From positions 310,001-374,000 of the forward strand of contig NZ_AQXW01000004.1 in the NCBI RefSeq assembly GCF_000376825.1: a stretch of DNA of 64,000 bases, written 5' to 3'. Position 1 is the stretch's first letter, and the number at the start of each line of letters is the position of its first letter. A program made the translations under genes and the position numbers. The notes beneath the pieces are model-generated. The model was not told the DNA's origin, did not search any database, and was given only the letters and a program-made list of their open reading frames with translations. This document shows positions 16,531 through 24,213 of the stretch, piece by piece. This DNA comes from Demetria terragena DSM 11295 (lineage in GTDB: Bacteria; Actinomycetota; Actinomycetes; Actinomycetales; Dermatophilaceae).

Positions 16531-17307
16531 TCAGCCGCGCAGCAGGTTGACGATCGCCACGACGCCGACCAACACGATGAAGGCGCGCAAGAGCCATGGG
16601 GGGAGCTTGCGCCCGACCTTCGCTCCGATGACTCCACCGATCAGGGCCCCGACCGCGATGAGCGCCACCACAGCCCACTCGATTTGGTCCCACGCGACGA
16701 CGAGGAAGACCGCGGCAGCAACGGCATTGACGATGGTGCTCAGCAGGTTTTTCACACCGTTGAGTTGCTGCAGCGGATTGGCAAGCAACACACTCATCAT
16801 GCCCATCAGCAGCACGCCCTGGGCCGCACCGAAGTAGCCGCCATACACACCAGCCGCGAAGACACCGCCCGCCAACAGAACCCGGCGCCCCAGGCTCTCG
16901 CCCTCACTCTCAGAGTCTGAGCGCGATGCCGCAGCGCGACGCTGTAGCGCGGGTCCCACAAGCACCAGCAGCACTCCGGTGGCGATCAGAACCGGCACGA
17001 TCGTGCTGAACGCCTCCTCGGGAAGCACCAGCAACAACAGCGCCCCCACCACGCCGCCAGCAAACGACCAGGGCGCAAGCCGCTTCAGGAGATCCTTGAG
17101 CCCGCCCAACTCCTTGCGATAGCCCCAGGTGCCGCTCAGCCCTCCGGCCACCAAACCAACCGTGTTGGACATGTTGGCGGCCACGGGCGGGAAGCCCATC
17201 GCCAGAAGGGTCGGAAAGGTCACCAGCGTTCCCGAGCCCACGATCGTATTGATCGTCCCAGCTGCCATGCCCGCGAGCATGATGAGAACGGCTTCAATCA
17301 AAGACAC
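16531..17307 (-). CDS. TauE/SafE family membrane permease (first of a pair)
   Basis: The 258-residue membrane protein has about eight hydrophobic segments, the family signature GTINTIVGSGTLVTFPTLLA near residue 17 and its second-half counterpart GGYFGAAQGVLLMG near residue 155. A short charged loop with SDSESEGE separates the halves. It is predicted to export sulfite or related anions. It is directly followed by a diverged paralogue, and a two-subunit transporter is possible because small members of this family may act as dimers. Confidence 0.87.
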   Translation of the reverse strand: MSLIEAVLIMLAGMAAGTINTIVGSGTLVTFPTLLAMGFPPVAANMSNTVGLVAGGLSGTWGYRKELGGLKDLLKRLAPWSFAGGVVGALLLLVLPEEAFSTIVPVLIATGVLLVLVGPALQRRAAASRSDSESEGESLGRRVLLAGGVFAAGVYGGYFGAAQGVLLMGMMSVLLANPLQQLNGVKNLLSTIVNAVAAAVFLVVAWDQIEWAVVALIAVGALIGGVIGAKVGRKLPPWLLRAFIVLVGVVAIVNLLRG

Positions 17308-17348
17308 CCTGGCACCCTAACGACGTGCGTCGGGTGCCGCAGATGCGG

Positions 17349-18143
17349 TCAAAGCGCAGACGTTGCCGCGCGGGCAGACCAACGATCGCCATGCCGGTCA
17401 AGCACCAGAGGTGTGTCAAAGGTTGCGGAAAGATTCTCCGCGGTCAGCGTGAGTTCCAACGGTCCCGCCGCAACGACCCCGCCGTCTCGGATCATGAGCA
17501 CGTCGGTGAAGCCCGGAGGAATCTCTTCGACGTGATGGGTGACCAACACCATTGCGGGCGCGGCCAGGTCGGCGGCAAGCGCTCCCAGGCGACGCACCAG
17601 ATCCTCGCGACCGCCCAGGTCAAGACCCGCCGCTGGCTCATCCAGCAGCATCAACTCGGGGTCGGTCATCAGCGCCCTGGCAATCTGAACGCGCTTGCGC
17701 TCACCTTCGCTCAGCGTGCCGTACGTGCGATCGATGAGATGGGTCGCGCCCAGTGCGGCGAGAAGTTCAGTCGCCCGCTCATAGTCGAGTTCGTCGTACG
17801 CCTCGCGCCAACGACCTACAACGCCGTAGGAAGCCGTCACCACCACGTCTCGGACTCGCTCCCGCGCGGGAATCCGGTCGGCGAGCACCGCTGAAGCAAG
17901 GCCAACCCGGGGCCGCAACTCAAAGACATCAACAGCGCCTAGGACTTCGCCTAGAACGCCCGCAACACCACTCGTGGGGTGCATCCGGCCGGCAGCGACC
18001 TGCAGCAAGGTGGTTTTGCCAGCCCCGTTAGGGCCTAACACAACCCAGCGTTCACCTTCTTCGATCTCCCAGGAGACCTCGTCCAGCAAACGTCGCCCGC
18101 CGCGGACGACGCTGACGCCCGCCATCGCCAGTACGTCGCTCAT
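17349..18143 (-). CDS. ABC transporter ATPase, stand-alone
   Basis: The 264-residue ATPase has Walker A GPNGAGKTT near residue 38, signature LSEGERKRV near residue 150, Walker B LMLLDEPAAGLD near residue 165 and switch His in LVTHHVEEIP near residue 205. It resembles the small iron/molybdate-type (ModF/YlmA-like) ATPases found without a permease. No membrane partner lies next to it, so it may serve a distant transporter or act in translation or regulation. ATG 18143 is used; the longer frame is a shadow of the divergent gene. Confidence 0.87.
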   Translation of the reverse strand: MSDVLAMAGVSVVRGGRRLLDEVSWEIEEGERWVVLGPNGAGKTTLLQVAAGRMHPTSGVAGVLGEVLGAVDVFELRPRVGLASAVLADRIPARERVRDVVVTASYGVVGRWREAYDELDYERATELLAALGATHLIDRTYGTLSEGERKRVQIARALMTDPELMLLDEPAAGLDLGGREDLVRRLGALAADLAAPAMVLVTHHVEEIPPGFTDVLMIRDGGVVAAGPLELTLTAENLSATFDTPLVLDRHGDRWSARAATSAL

Positions 18144-18194
18144 GAGTGGCAACCCTAGAGGTTGGCTATGCGGGGGTGTTGGCCGAGTCCTAGC

Positions 18195-18965
18195 ATGTCG
18201 GCGATGTCGACACTTCCAGCCTCGGTCCGGCTCGCGCTCTGGGCAACCTACGCGTACGCCGGTCACGTCGACCTGAGCGAGGCAGTCCGCCGCGCGCTGC
18301 CGGATCTGGACTTCGTTGACGGCGCACTTGAGCCGTTGCAGCTGTGGGCCGATCTGGGCGAACAGGTCGTCTGCGTTGCCCTCCCCCGTCCAGGTCAGAT
18401 CGCCACGATGCCACTGTCCGACGGCGAACTCACGAAGGCTGCGACCGTAGCGGGCGAATGCGTTTTTGTGCCTGCCCTCGGTGGCGCTTTGGTCCCCACG
18501 ATCGACGTCTTTGGTCCCGAAGGAGACACCGGGTGGCAGGCGACGTGGCAACGATTCGACGCCGCACCAGTGCCCGTGCACCAACTCGCGGCGCTTGACG
18601 CGCGGGAAATTGACCGGTCCCTGCGCGCCCATGTCCTTGACCTCACCCAGGAGTTGAACTCCCTCGATGTCACCCCCTGGGCTGGGTCAAGCCTTCGTCA
18701 AGAAGCTGACGATCGTTCGGCGGTCACGACGTGGGGGCTACCCCCGGGCCTCCCAGCGCCATCGCTACGAGCCATCATCCTGGCCGGAACGCTCGCTGCC
18801 GCAGCTGAATTCGGCCTTGAGCAGCCGCCGAGCCTTGACGTGACCTCTCACGCCCGACGAGAACGATTGCTGCGTGACCTCCTCGCGGTCGCCGAGACCG
18901 CGCTAGCCGGCGCGGCGACGGCCGCGGCACAGAGCATCGCAGGACTGCGGCATACGCGTAGCTAG
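18195..18965 (+). CDS. Conserved actinobacterial protein of unknown function
   Basis: The 256-residue cytoplasmic-looking protein starts with LPASVRLALWATYAYAGH. Its middle is acidic, with VVCVALPRPGQIATMP, VFVPALGGALVPTIDVFGP and TTWGLPPGLPAPSLRAIILAG. I recall similar proteins in other actinomycetes but no assigned function. There is no signal peptide, membrane segment or catalytic motif that I recognise. It is divergent from the ABC ATPase with about 50 bases between them. The start is either ATG 18195 or 18204. Confidence 0.7.
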   Translation: MSAMSTLPASVRLALWATYAYAGHVDLSEAVRRALPDLDFVDGALEPLQLWADLGEQVVCVALPRPGQIATMPLSDGELTKAATVAGECVFVPALGGALVPTIDVFGPEGDTGWQATWQRFDAAPVPVHQLAALDAREIDRSLRAHVLDLTQELNSLDVTPWAGSSLRQEADDRSAVTTWGLPPGLPAPSLRAIILAGTLAAAAEFGLEQPPSLDVTSHARRERLLRDLLAVAETALAGAATAAAQSIAGLRHTRS

Positions 18966-19077
18966 TTGCCTCGACCTGAAGACACATCAGTCGCTCCTCG
19001 CTCAAACATCCATCGCATGGCAGTCTGAGGTTTCAGCCCAGCCCATGACGGGCTACGGCAGGGAATGAGGGGACATC

Positions 19078-19488
19078 ATGACGACACCACCGCAGGGACC
19101 ACCCCAGGGACCTCCGTATGGATCACCACCAAGCGGCCCGCCGCCAGGTCCACCACAGGGCCCACCCCCAGGGCACGGAGGCCCGCCACCAGTCACTGGT
19201 GGAAGTTTCTTCAGCAAACTGTTCGACTTCTCGTTCCGGACCTACATCACCCCGAGCATCGTCAAGGTCGTCTATATCCTGACGATCGCGATCAGCGTGC
19301 TGGGTTGGCTGTCCGTTTCGCTCCTGATGTTCAACAACAGCCCCGTGCTGGGGATGCTCACCATGTTCATCATCGGACCGCTGTATGCACTCTTCATCAT
19401 CGTGCTCGTGCGTATCACCCTGGAGTTCTATTCCGCCGTGATTCGCATCGCCGAAGATGTGTCCATCATGCGGGGCGGGCGTATGTAA
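19078..19488 (+). CDS. DUF4282 membrane protein with Pro/Gly-rich N-terminus
   Basis: The 136 residues begin with a 40-residue Pro/Gly/Gln tail (repeats like PPQGPP and PPPGPP). Then FFSKLFDFSFRTYITPSIVKVVY leads into two hydrophobic segments at about residues 60-85 and 92-118, the DUF4282 arrangement, ending in a short basic tail. The Pro-rich tail faces the cytoplasm if the hairpin topology holds and may bind partners. A GAGGGGA ribosome site precedes ATG 19078. It converges with glgA, whose stop is only six bases away. Confidence 0.85.
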   Translation: MTTPPQGPPQGPPYGSPPSGPPPGPPQGPPPGHGGPPPVTGGSFFSKLFDFSFRTYITPSIVKVVYILTIAISVLGWLSVSLLMFNNSPVLGMLTMFIIGPLYALFIIVLVRITLEFYSAVIRIAEDVSIMRGGRM

Positions 19489-19493
19489 CGCGT

Positions 19494-20720
19494 CTACTCG
19501 CTCTCGCCGAGCACCTGCCGGTAGACAGCCTCGGTCTGGCTTCCGATGCTGGCCCAACTGAAGTGCTCGACTGCCCGAGTCCGACCCGCAACTCCACGGC
19601 GACGGCACTCCTGCGGATCCGACACCGCCTGCGACAGTGCACGGCCAAGGTCGTTGACGAACTTCTCGGGATCAACCGGGACGCCGGTGCCGTCGGTGAC
19701 CTGCTCAATGGGGACTAACCAGCCGGTTGGTTCGGCGTCTGCGTCGGAGTCGACCACTACCTCAGGGATTCCACCGGTGGCAGTGGCCACCACCGCGGCT
19801 TCACATGCCATGGCTTCAAGGTTGACGATGCCGAGCGGCTCATAGACCGAGGGGCACGCAAAGACGGTGGCGGCCGAGAGCAGCGCGACAACTTCCTCGC
19901 GCGGGAGCATCTCGGCGATCCAGATCACGCCGTCGCGCTCCTTGCGCAACTCGGCAACCAACTCTTCTACCTCGCGCTCGATCTGTGGCGTATCGGGCGC
20001 GCCAGCGCACAGCACCAACTGCGCCTCCGGGGGCAGTTGTGCGGCCGCGCGCAGCAGATAGGGCAAACCCTTTTGCCGTGTCATACGACCAACAAAAACC
20101 ACGCTGGGACGGTCGGGGTCGACTCCGTGCCGACGGCAGGTTTCCAGTGCCGTCTCCGACCGATCCGTCTTCCACAGCTCGCTGTCAATTCCGTTGTGCA
20201 CCACGTGCACTCGGGCGGGGTCGAGGCTCGGATAGCTACGCAACACGTCCTCGCGCATCCCGTGTGAGACGGCGATGACCGCCGCGGCTGACTCGTACGC
20301 CGTCTTCTCGACATAGGACGACACGCGGTACCCACCACCCAACTGTTCGGCCTTCCACGGGCGCAACGGCTCCAGGCTATGGGCGGTGATGACATGAGGA
20401 ATTCCGTGCAGCAAGGACGCCATCTGGCCGGCGAAATTGGCGTACCACGTGTGCGAGTGGACCAGATCTGCACCGGCGCAGTCGTCGGCAATCGTGAGGT
20501 CAACGGCCATCGTGCGCAACGCAGCGTTGGCCTCGGCGAGCTCCGGCAGATCGGGGTACCCAACGGTCCCAGGCTCATCGACGGGCTCACCGAAAGCCCG
20601 CACGCGGACCTCGATGCCGTCGGCGCGCAGAGCTCGTACGAGCTCCTGGACGTGAACCCCCGCCCCGCCGTAGATGTTGGGTGGGTACTCCTTGGACAGC
20701 AAGTCGACTCTCACACGCAC
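19494..20720 (-). CDS. glgA: Glycogen synthase, actinobacterial GT4 type
   Basis: The 408-residue GT-B enzyme adds glucose from a nucleotide sugar to glycogen. In mycobacteria the equivalent GlgM/GlgA also makes maltose-1-phosphate. The N-terminal domain has LLSKEYPPNIYGGAGVHVQ near residue 5. The C-terminal domain has FVGRMTRQKGLPYLLRA near residue 210 and the nucleotide-sugar motif VYEPLGIVNLEAMACEAAVVA near residue 295. It is divergent from glgC with a 64-base shared promoter region, the usual actinobacterial layout. Confidence 0.93.
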   Translation of the reverse strand: MRVRVDLLSKEYPPNIYGGAGVHVQELVRALRADGIEVRVRAFGEPVDEPGTVGYPDLPELAEANAALRTMAVDLTIADDCAGADLVHSHTWYANFAGQMASLLHGIPHVITAHSLEPLRPWKAEQLGGGYRVSSYVEKTAYESAAAVIAVSHGMREDVLRSYPSLDPARVHVVHNGIDSELWKTDRSETALETCRRHGVDPDRPSVVFVGRMTRQKGLPYLLRAAAQLPPEAQLVLCAGAPDTPQIEREVEELVAELRKERDGVIWIAEMLPREEVVALLSAATVFACPSVYEPLGIVNLEAMACEAAVVATATGGIPEVVVDSDADAEPTGWLVPIEQVTDGTGVPVDPEKFVNDLGRALSQAVSDPQECRRRGVAGRTRAVEHFSWASIGSQTEAVYRQVLGESE

Positions 20721-20784
20721 ACGCTAGTTGATTACTGGTTGAGATTCGGCCCACTCGGGGCGCAATTGCTCATAGGGTCGGTGC

Positions 20785-22035
20785 ATGGCTGCACGCGGAG
20801 GTCCCAAGGTTCTAGCTGTCGTTCTCGCGGGTGGGGAAGGTAAGCGCCTCATGCCGCTCACCGCCGACCGCGCCAAACCGGCGGTGCCGTTCGGGGGGAT
20901 CTATCGACTCATCGATTTCGCCCTGTCCAATCTGGCCAACAGCGGCTACCTCCAGATGGTCGTGCTGACGCAGTACAAGTCACACAGTCTCGACCGTCAC
21001 GTCACCAAGACCTGGCGCATGTCGACTCTGCTCGGAAACTATGTTGCGCCAGTTCCTGCACAGCAGCGCGTTGGTAAGCAGTGGTTCGCCGGTTCCGCCG
21101 ACGCAATCTTCCAGAGCCTGAACCTGATTCACGACGAGAAGCCTGACTACGTCGTGGTCGTCGGCGCGGACCACGTGTATCGCATGGACTTCAGCGACAT
21201 GCTCGAACAGCACATCGCGAGCGGCAAGAGCGTGACCGTCGCCGCGATCCGCCAGCCGATCGGCATGGCCGACCAGTTCGGTGTGATCGACGTCGACCGT
21301 GAAGATCAGACAAAGATCTCTCAGTTCCTTGAGAAGCCCTCTGATCCGCAGGGCCTCCCTGACAGTCCCGGCGAAATCCTCGCCTCCATGGGCAACTACA
21401 TTTTCACTGCTGCAGACCTGGTGGACGCGGTCACCAAAGACACCGAGATCGAAGGGTCAAAGCACGACATGGGCGGCGATATCGTGCCCTGGTTCGTGAA
21501 CCAGGATTCCGCGGGAGTGTTCGACTTCAGCGCCTCCACGATCCCCGGTGCGACCGACCGCGACCGCGGCTACTGGCGCGACGTCGGAACCCTCGACTCC
21601 TACTACGACGCGCACATGGACCTGGTCTCGATTCACCCGGTCTTCAACCTCTACAACTACGAGTGGCCGATCCTCACGCAGTCGGGCTGGCTCCCACCGG
21701 CCAAGTTCGTCGTCGGTGCAAGTGAGCGGGCTGGCACGGCGATCAACTCCATCGTGTCCCCGGGATGCATCGTGTCCGGTTCGACCGTCCTGGACTCGGT
21801 CCTGTCCCCCAACGTCAATACGCACAGTTTCGCGACGATCAACGCTTCAGTCCTCATGGACAACGTCGTGATCGGCCGAAACTGCGAGATCAACCGAGCC
21901 ATCATCGACAAGGACGTCACCGTTCCAGACGGGGTGTCCATTGGGATCGACCCAGAGCACGACCGGGCCAGGGGGTTCACCGTCACCGACTCCGGCCTGA
22001 CGGTCCTGGGCAAGGGCACGGTCATCACGCGTTGA
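20785..22035 (+). CDS. glgC: Glucose-1-phosphate adenylyltransferase (ADP-glucose synthase)
   Basis: The 416-residue enzyme makes ADP-glucose from ATP and glucose-1-phosphate, the committed step of glycogen synthesis. It has the nucleotidyltransferase motif [20 protein letters not shown] near residue 15, [13 protein letters not shown] near residue 125, and a C-terminal left-handed beta-helix part ([18 protein letters not shown]). The family is normally allosterically controlled. Its stop overlaps the TTG start of serB (TTGA), so the two are transcribed together. Confidence 0.96.
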   Translation: MAARGGPKVLAVVLAGGEGKRLMPLTADRAKPAVPFGGIYRLIDFALSNLANSGYLQMVVLTQYKSHSLDRHVTKTWRMSTLLGNYVAPVPAQQRVGKQWFAGSADAIFQSLNLIHDEKPDYVVVVGADHVYRMDFSDMLEQHIASGKSVTVAAIRQPIGMADQFGVIDVDREDQTKISQFLEKPSDPQGLPDSPGEILASMGNYIFTAADLVDAVTKDTEIEGSKHDMGGDIVPWFVNQDSAGVFDFSASTIPGATDRDRGYWRDVGTLDSYYDAHMDLVSIHPVFNLYNYEWPILTQSGWLPPAKFVVGASERAGTAINSIVSPGCIVSGSTVLDSVLSPNVNTHSFATINASVLMDNVVIGRNCEINRAIIDKDVTVPDGVSIGIDPEHDRARGFTVTDSGLTVLGKGTVITR

Positions 22036-23228
22036 GCCAGGACGAACCCACCACTCTTCTCCTCACTCTGACCGGGGCTGACCGCCCAGGCGTCACCGCG
22101 GCCATCTGTGGTGTGGTGGACGACCATGGTGGCGCGACAGTTCTGGACGTCGAGCAAGTTGTCGTACGCGGCCAGCTCACCCTGGCCGTCCTACTCACCG
22201 CGCGGGAATGCGTACCTCTTCGTGATGCTGTCGTCGCCAAGGCGACTGCACTTGGGTACGCCGTGACCGCAGTGATCGGCGAGGGCGACAACGAGTCGCG
22301 GCAGGCCGGTCGAGCGCAGGTGGTCGTCCTGGGCGCCCCACTCACGGCGCGGGCGGTGGGCGCCGTCGCCGGGGCGGTGAGCGGCCATGGTGCCAACATC
22401 GACCGCATCCGCCGACTCGCCCGCAATCCCGTCACCACCCTCGAACTCGACGCCTCAGGGGCCGATGTTGAGCGCCTCCGTCGCGAGCTTTCCCTGATCG
22501 CCGCGCAGGAGAACGTTGACATCGCAGTCTCCCCTGGCGGGCTCGCTCGCCGGGGTAGGCGACTCGTCGTGATGGATGTCGACAGCACGCTGATTCAAGA
22601 CGAGGTCATCGAACTCCTCGCTCGCCATGCTGACCGCGAAGCCGAAGTCGCGGCCGTCACCGAAGCCGCCATGCGCGGCGAACTCGACTTCACCCAAAGC
22701 CTGCACCAGCGGGTAGCGGCGCTCGCCGGCCTACCCGAATCAGTCATCGACGAAGTGCGCGCAGCCGTTCGGCTGACTCCCGGGGCGCGCACCCTGGTTC
22801 GTACGTTGAAGCAGTTGGGGTTCACGGTCGCGGTGGTATCCGGAGGATTTATCGAGGTCGTTGCACCACTGGCTCACGAACTCGGTATCCATCACGCGCA
22901 CGCCAACGCACTCGAGATTGTCGATGGTCACCTCACCGGGCGGGTCAAGGGCCAGGTGGTGGACCGGGCCGAAAAGGCCGCTGCCCTGCGGAGATTCGCA
23001 GCGGCCGAGGGGCTACCACTGACCCGCACGGTGGCGATCGGGGACGGCGCGAACGACCTCGACATGCTGGCGATTGCCGGACTCGGTGTCGCGTTCAACG
23101 CCAAGCCGACCGTCCAGCAGCAGGCACACACGACCGTGAACGTGCCCCACCTCGACGCCGTGCTCTTCATGCTCGGCATCTCGCGAGATGAGATTGAAGC
23201 GGCGGGGTTCGCCTCGACGAACGAGTGA
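22032..23228 (+). CDS. serB: Phosphoserine phosphatase with two N-terminal ACT domains
   Basis: The 398-residue enzyme removes phosphate from L-phosphoserine in serine synthesis. Two ACT-like regulatory domains come first ([19 protein letters not shown] near residue 15 and [20 protein letters not shown] near residue 100). The HAD domain follows with the nucleophile motif [11 protein letters not shown] near residue 180, VVSGGFIEV near residue 270 and [14 protein letters not shown] near residue 335. TTG 22032 is chosen because it gives the full first ACT domain and overlaps the glgC stop. Serine feedback through the ACT domains is known in related enzymes. Confidence 0.93.
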   Translation: MSQDEPTTLLLTLTGADRPGVTAAICGVVDDHGGATVLDVEQVVVRGQLTLAVLLTARECVPLRDAVVAKATALGYAVTAVIGEGDNESRQAGRAQVVVLGAPLTARAVGAVAGAVSGHGANIDRIRRLARNPVTTLELDASGADVERLRRELSLIAAQENVDIAVSPGGLARRGRRLVVMDVDSTLIQDEVIELLARHADREAEVAAVTEAAMRGELDFTQSLHQRVAALAGLPESVIDEVRAAVRLTPGARTLVRTLKQLGFTVAVVSGGFIEVVAPLAHELGIHHAHANALEIVDGHLTGRVKGQVVDRAEKAAALRRFAAAEGLPLTRTVAIGDGANDLDMLAIAGLGVAFNAKPTVQQQAHTTVNVPHLDAVLFMLGISRDEIEAAGFASTNE

Positions 23229-23287
23229 CCTAGGTGGCTGAGGGGGTTTCGCTGAGCGCACCGGGTTCGCCTCCTAGACTCGTGCGC

Positions 23288-24178
23288 ATGCCCGACGACA
23301 CGCCGCTCTCTCGAAACCTGCTGATCATTGGAGGCGCCGAGGACAAGGTCGGCCGGGTCACGATCTTGCGGAGGTTCGTACGCCTCGCGGGCGGCCGAAA
23401 GTCCAGTCTCGTCATCATCCCAACCGCGTCGTCGGTTCCGGACGAGGTCGTTGATGTCTACGGCACGATTTTCTCTCGGCTCGGTTCAGCGACCGTGGAC
23501 TCGGTCGACCCGCCGACTCGACAGGCCAGTTCGGATCCTGACCTGGTCGCGACGATCGACCGCGCGACAGGCGTATTCATCTCGGGCGGAAACCAACTCA
23601 AGTTGTCCCAGCTCATTGTGGGTACGCCACTGGGTGCCGCACTCCAGCGTGCCTACCAACGAGGCGCGGTCGTCGCGGGAACCTCGGCTGGAGCCTCGAT
23701 CATGAGCACCTTCATGATCTCGATGGGTGATGAAGGCGTGACCCCTCGCCAACGGTCCAGCCAACTCACGGCCGGTCTAGGTCTCCTCCCCGGCGTCATC
23801 ATCGATCAGCATTTCGACCAACGCGCTCGCTACGGCCGGCTGCTCTCCCTCGTCGCTGGCTCGCCGAACCTGCTGGGCATGGGCATCGATGAAGATACTG
23901 CCGCCGAGATTCAAGACGAACGCACGATGACCGTCGTCGGCTCGGGTGCAGTCTTCGTGGTCGATGCCCGCGCGGCCACCACCGATGCACATCTGGCCCG
24001 GCGCGACGCTCCGCTGCTCGTCAGTGGCGCCACCGTTCATACCCTCCCGCTTGGCGCGACCTTCGACCTGGAGACCGCCACGTTGACCTCCTTCGATGAG
24101 AACTACGCAGACGCCTCGATCGCCTCCTCGAGGGACCGGCACGACACCGCCACTGCGGCGGCCGCGCTCCACCACTGA
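23288..24178 (+). CDS. cphB: Cyanophycinase (peptidase S51)
   Basis: The 296-residue serine exopeptidase degrades cyanophycin to beta-Asp-Arg dipeptides. It shows NLLIIGGAEDKVG at the N-terminus, FISGGNQLKLSQ near residue 95, the nucleophile elbow GTSAGASIM near residue 130 and the DQHFDQRARYGRL stretch near residue 175. All are typical of CphB. No signal peptide is seen, so it acts inside the cell. It directly precedes cphA with a 35-base gap. ATG 23288 is preferred over GTG 23234 because homologues begin close to the GGAED motif. Confidence 0.93.
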   Translation: MPDDTPLSRNLLIIGGAEDKVGRVTILRRFVRLAGGRKSSLVIIPTASSVPDEVVDVYGTIFSRLGSATVDSVDPPTRQASSDPDLVATIDRATGVFISGGNQLKLSQLIVGTPLGAALQRAYQRGAVVAGTSAGASIMSTFMISMGDEGVTPRQRSSQLTAGLGLLPGVIIDQHFDQRARYGRLLSLVAGSPNLLGMGIDEDTAAEIQDERTMTVVGSGAVFVVDARAATTDAHLARRDAPLLVSGATVHTLPLGATFDLETATLTSFDENYADASIASSRDRHDTATAAAALHH

Positions 24179-24213
24179 ACTCCATCCCTAGCACTCTGGA
24201 AGACGAGGCTCGC

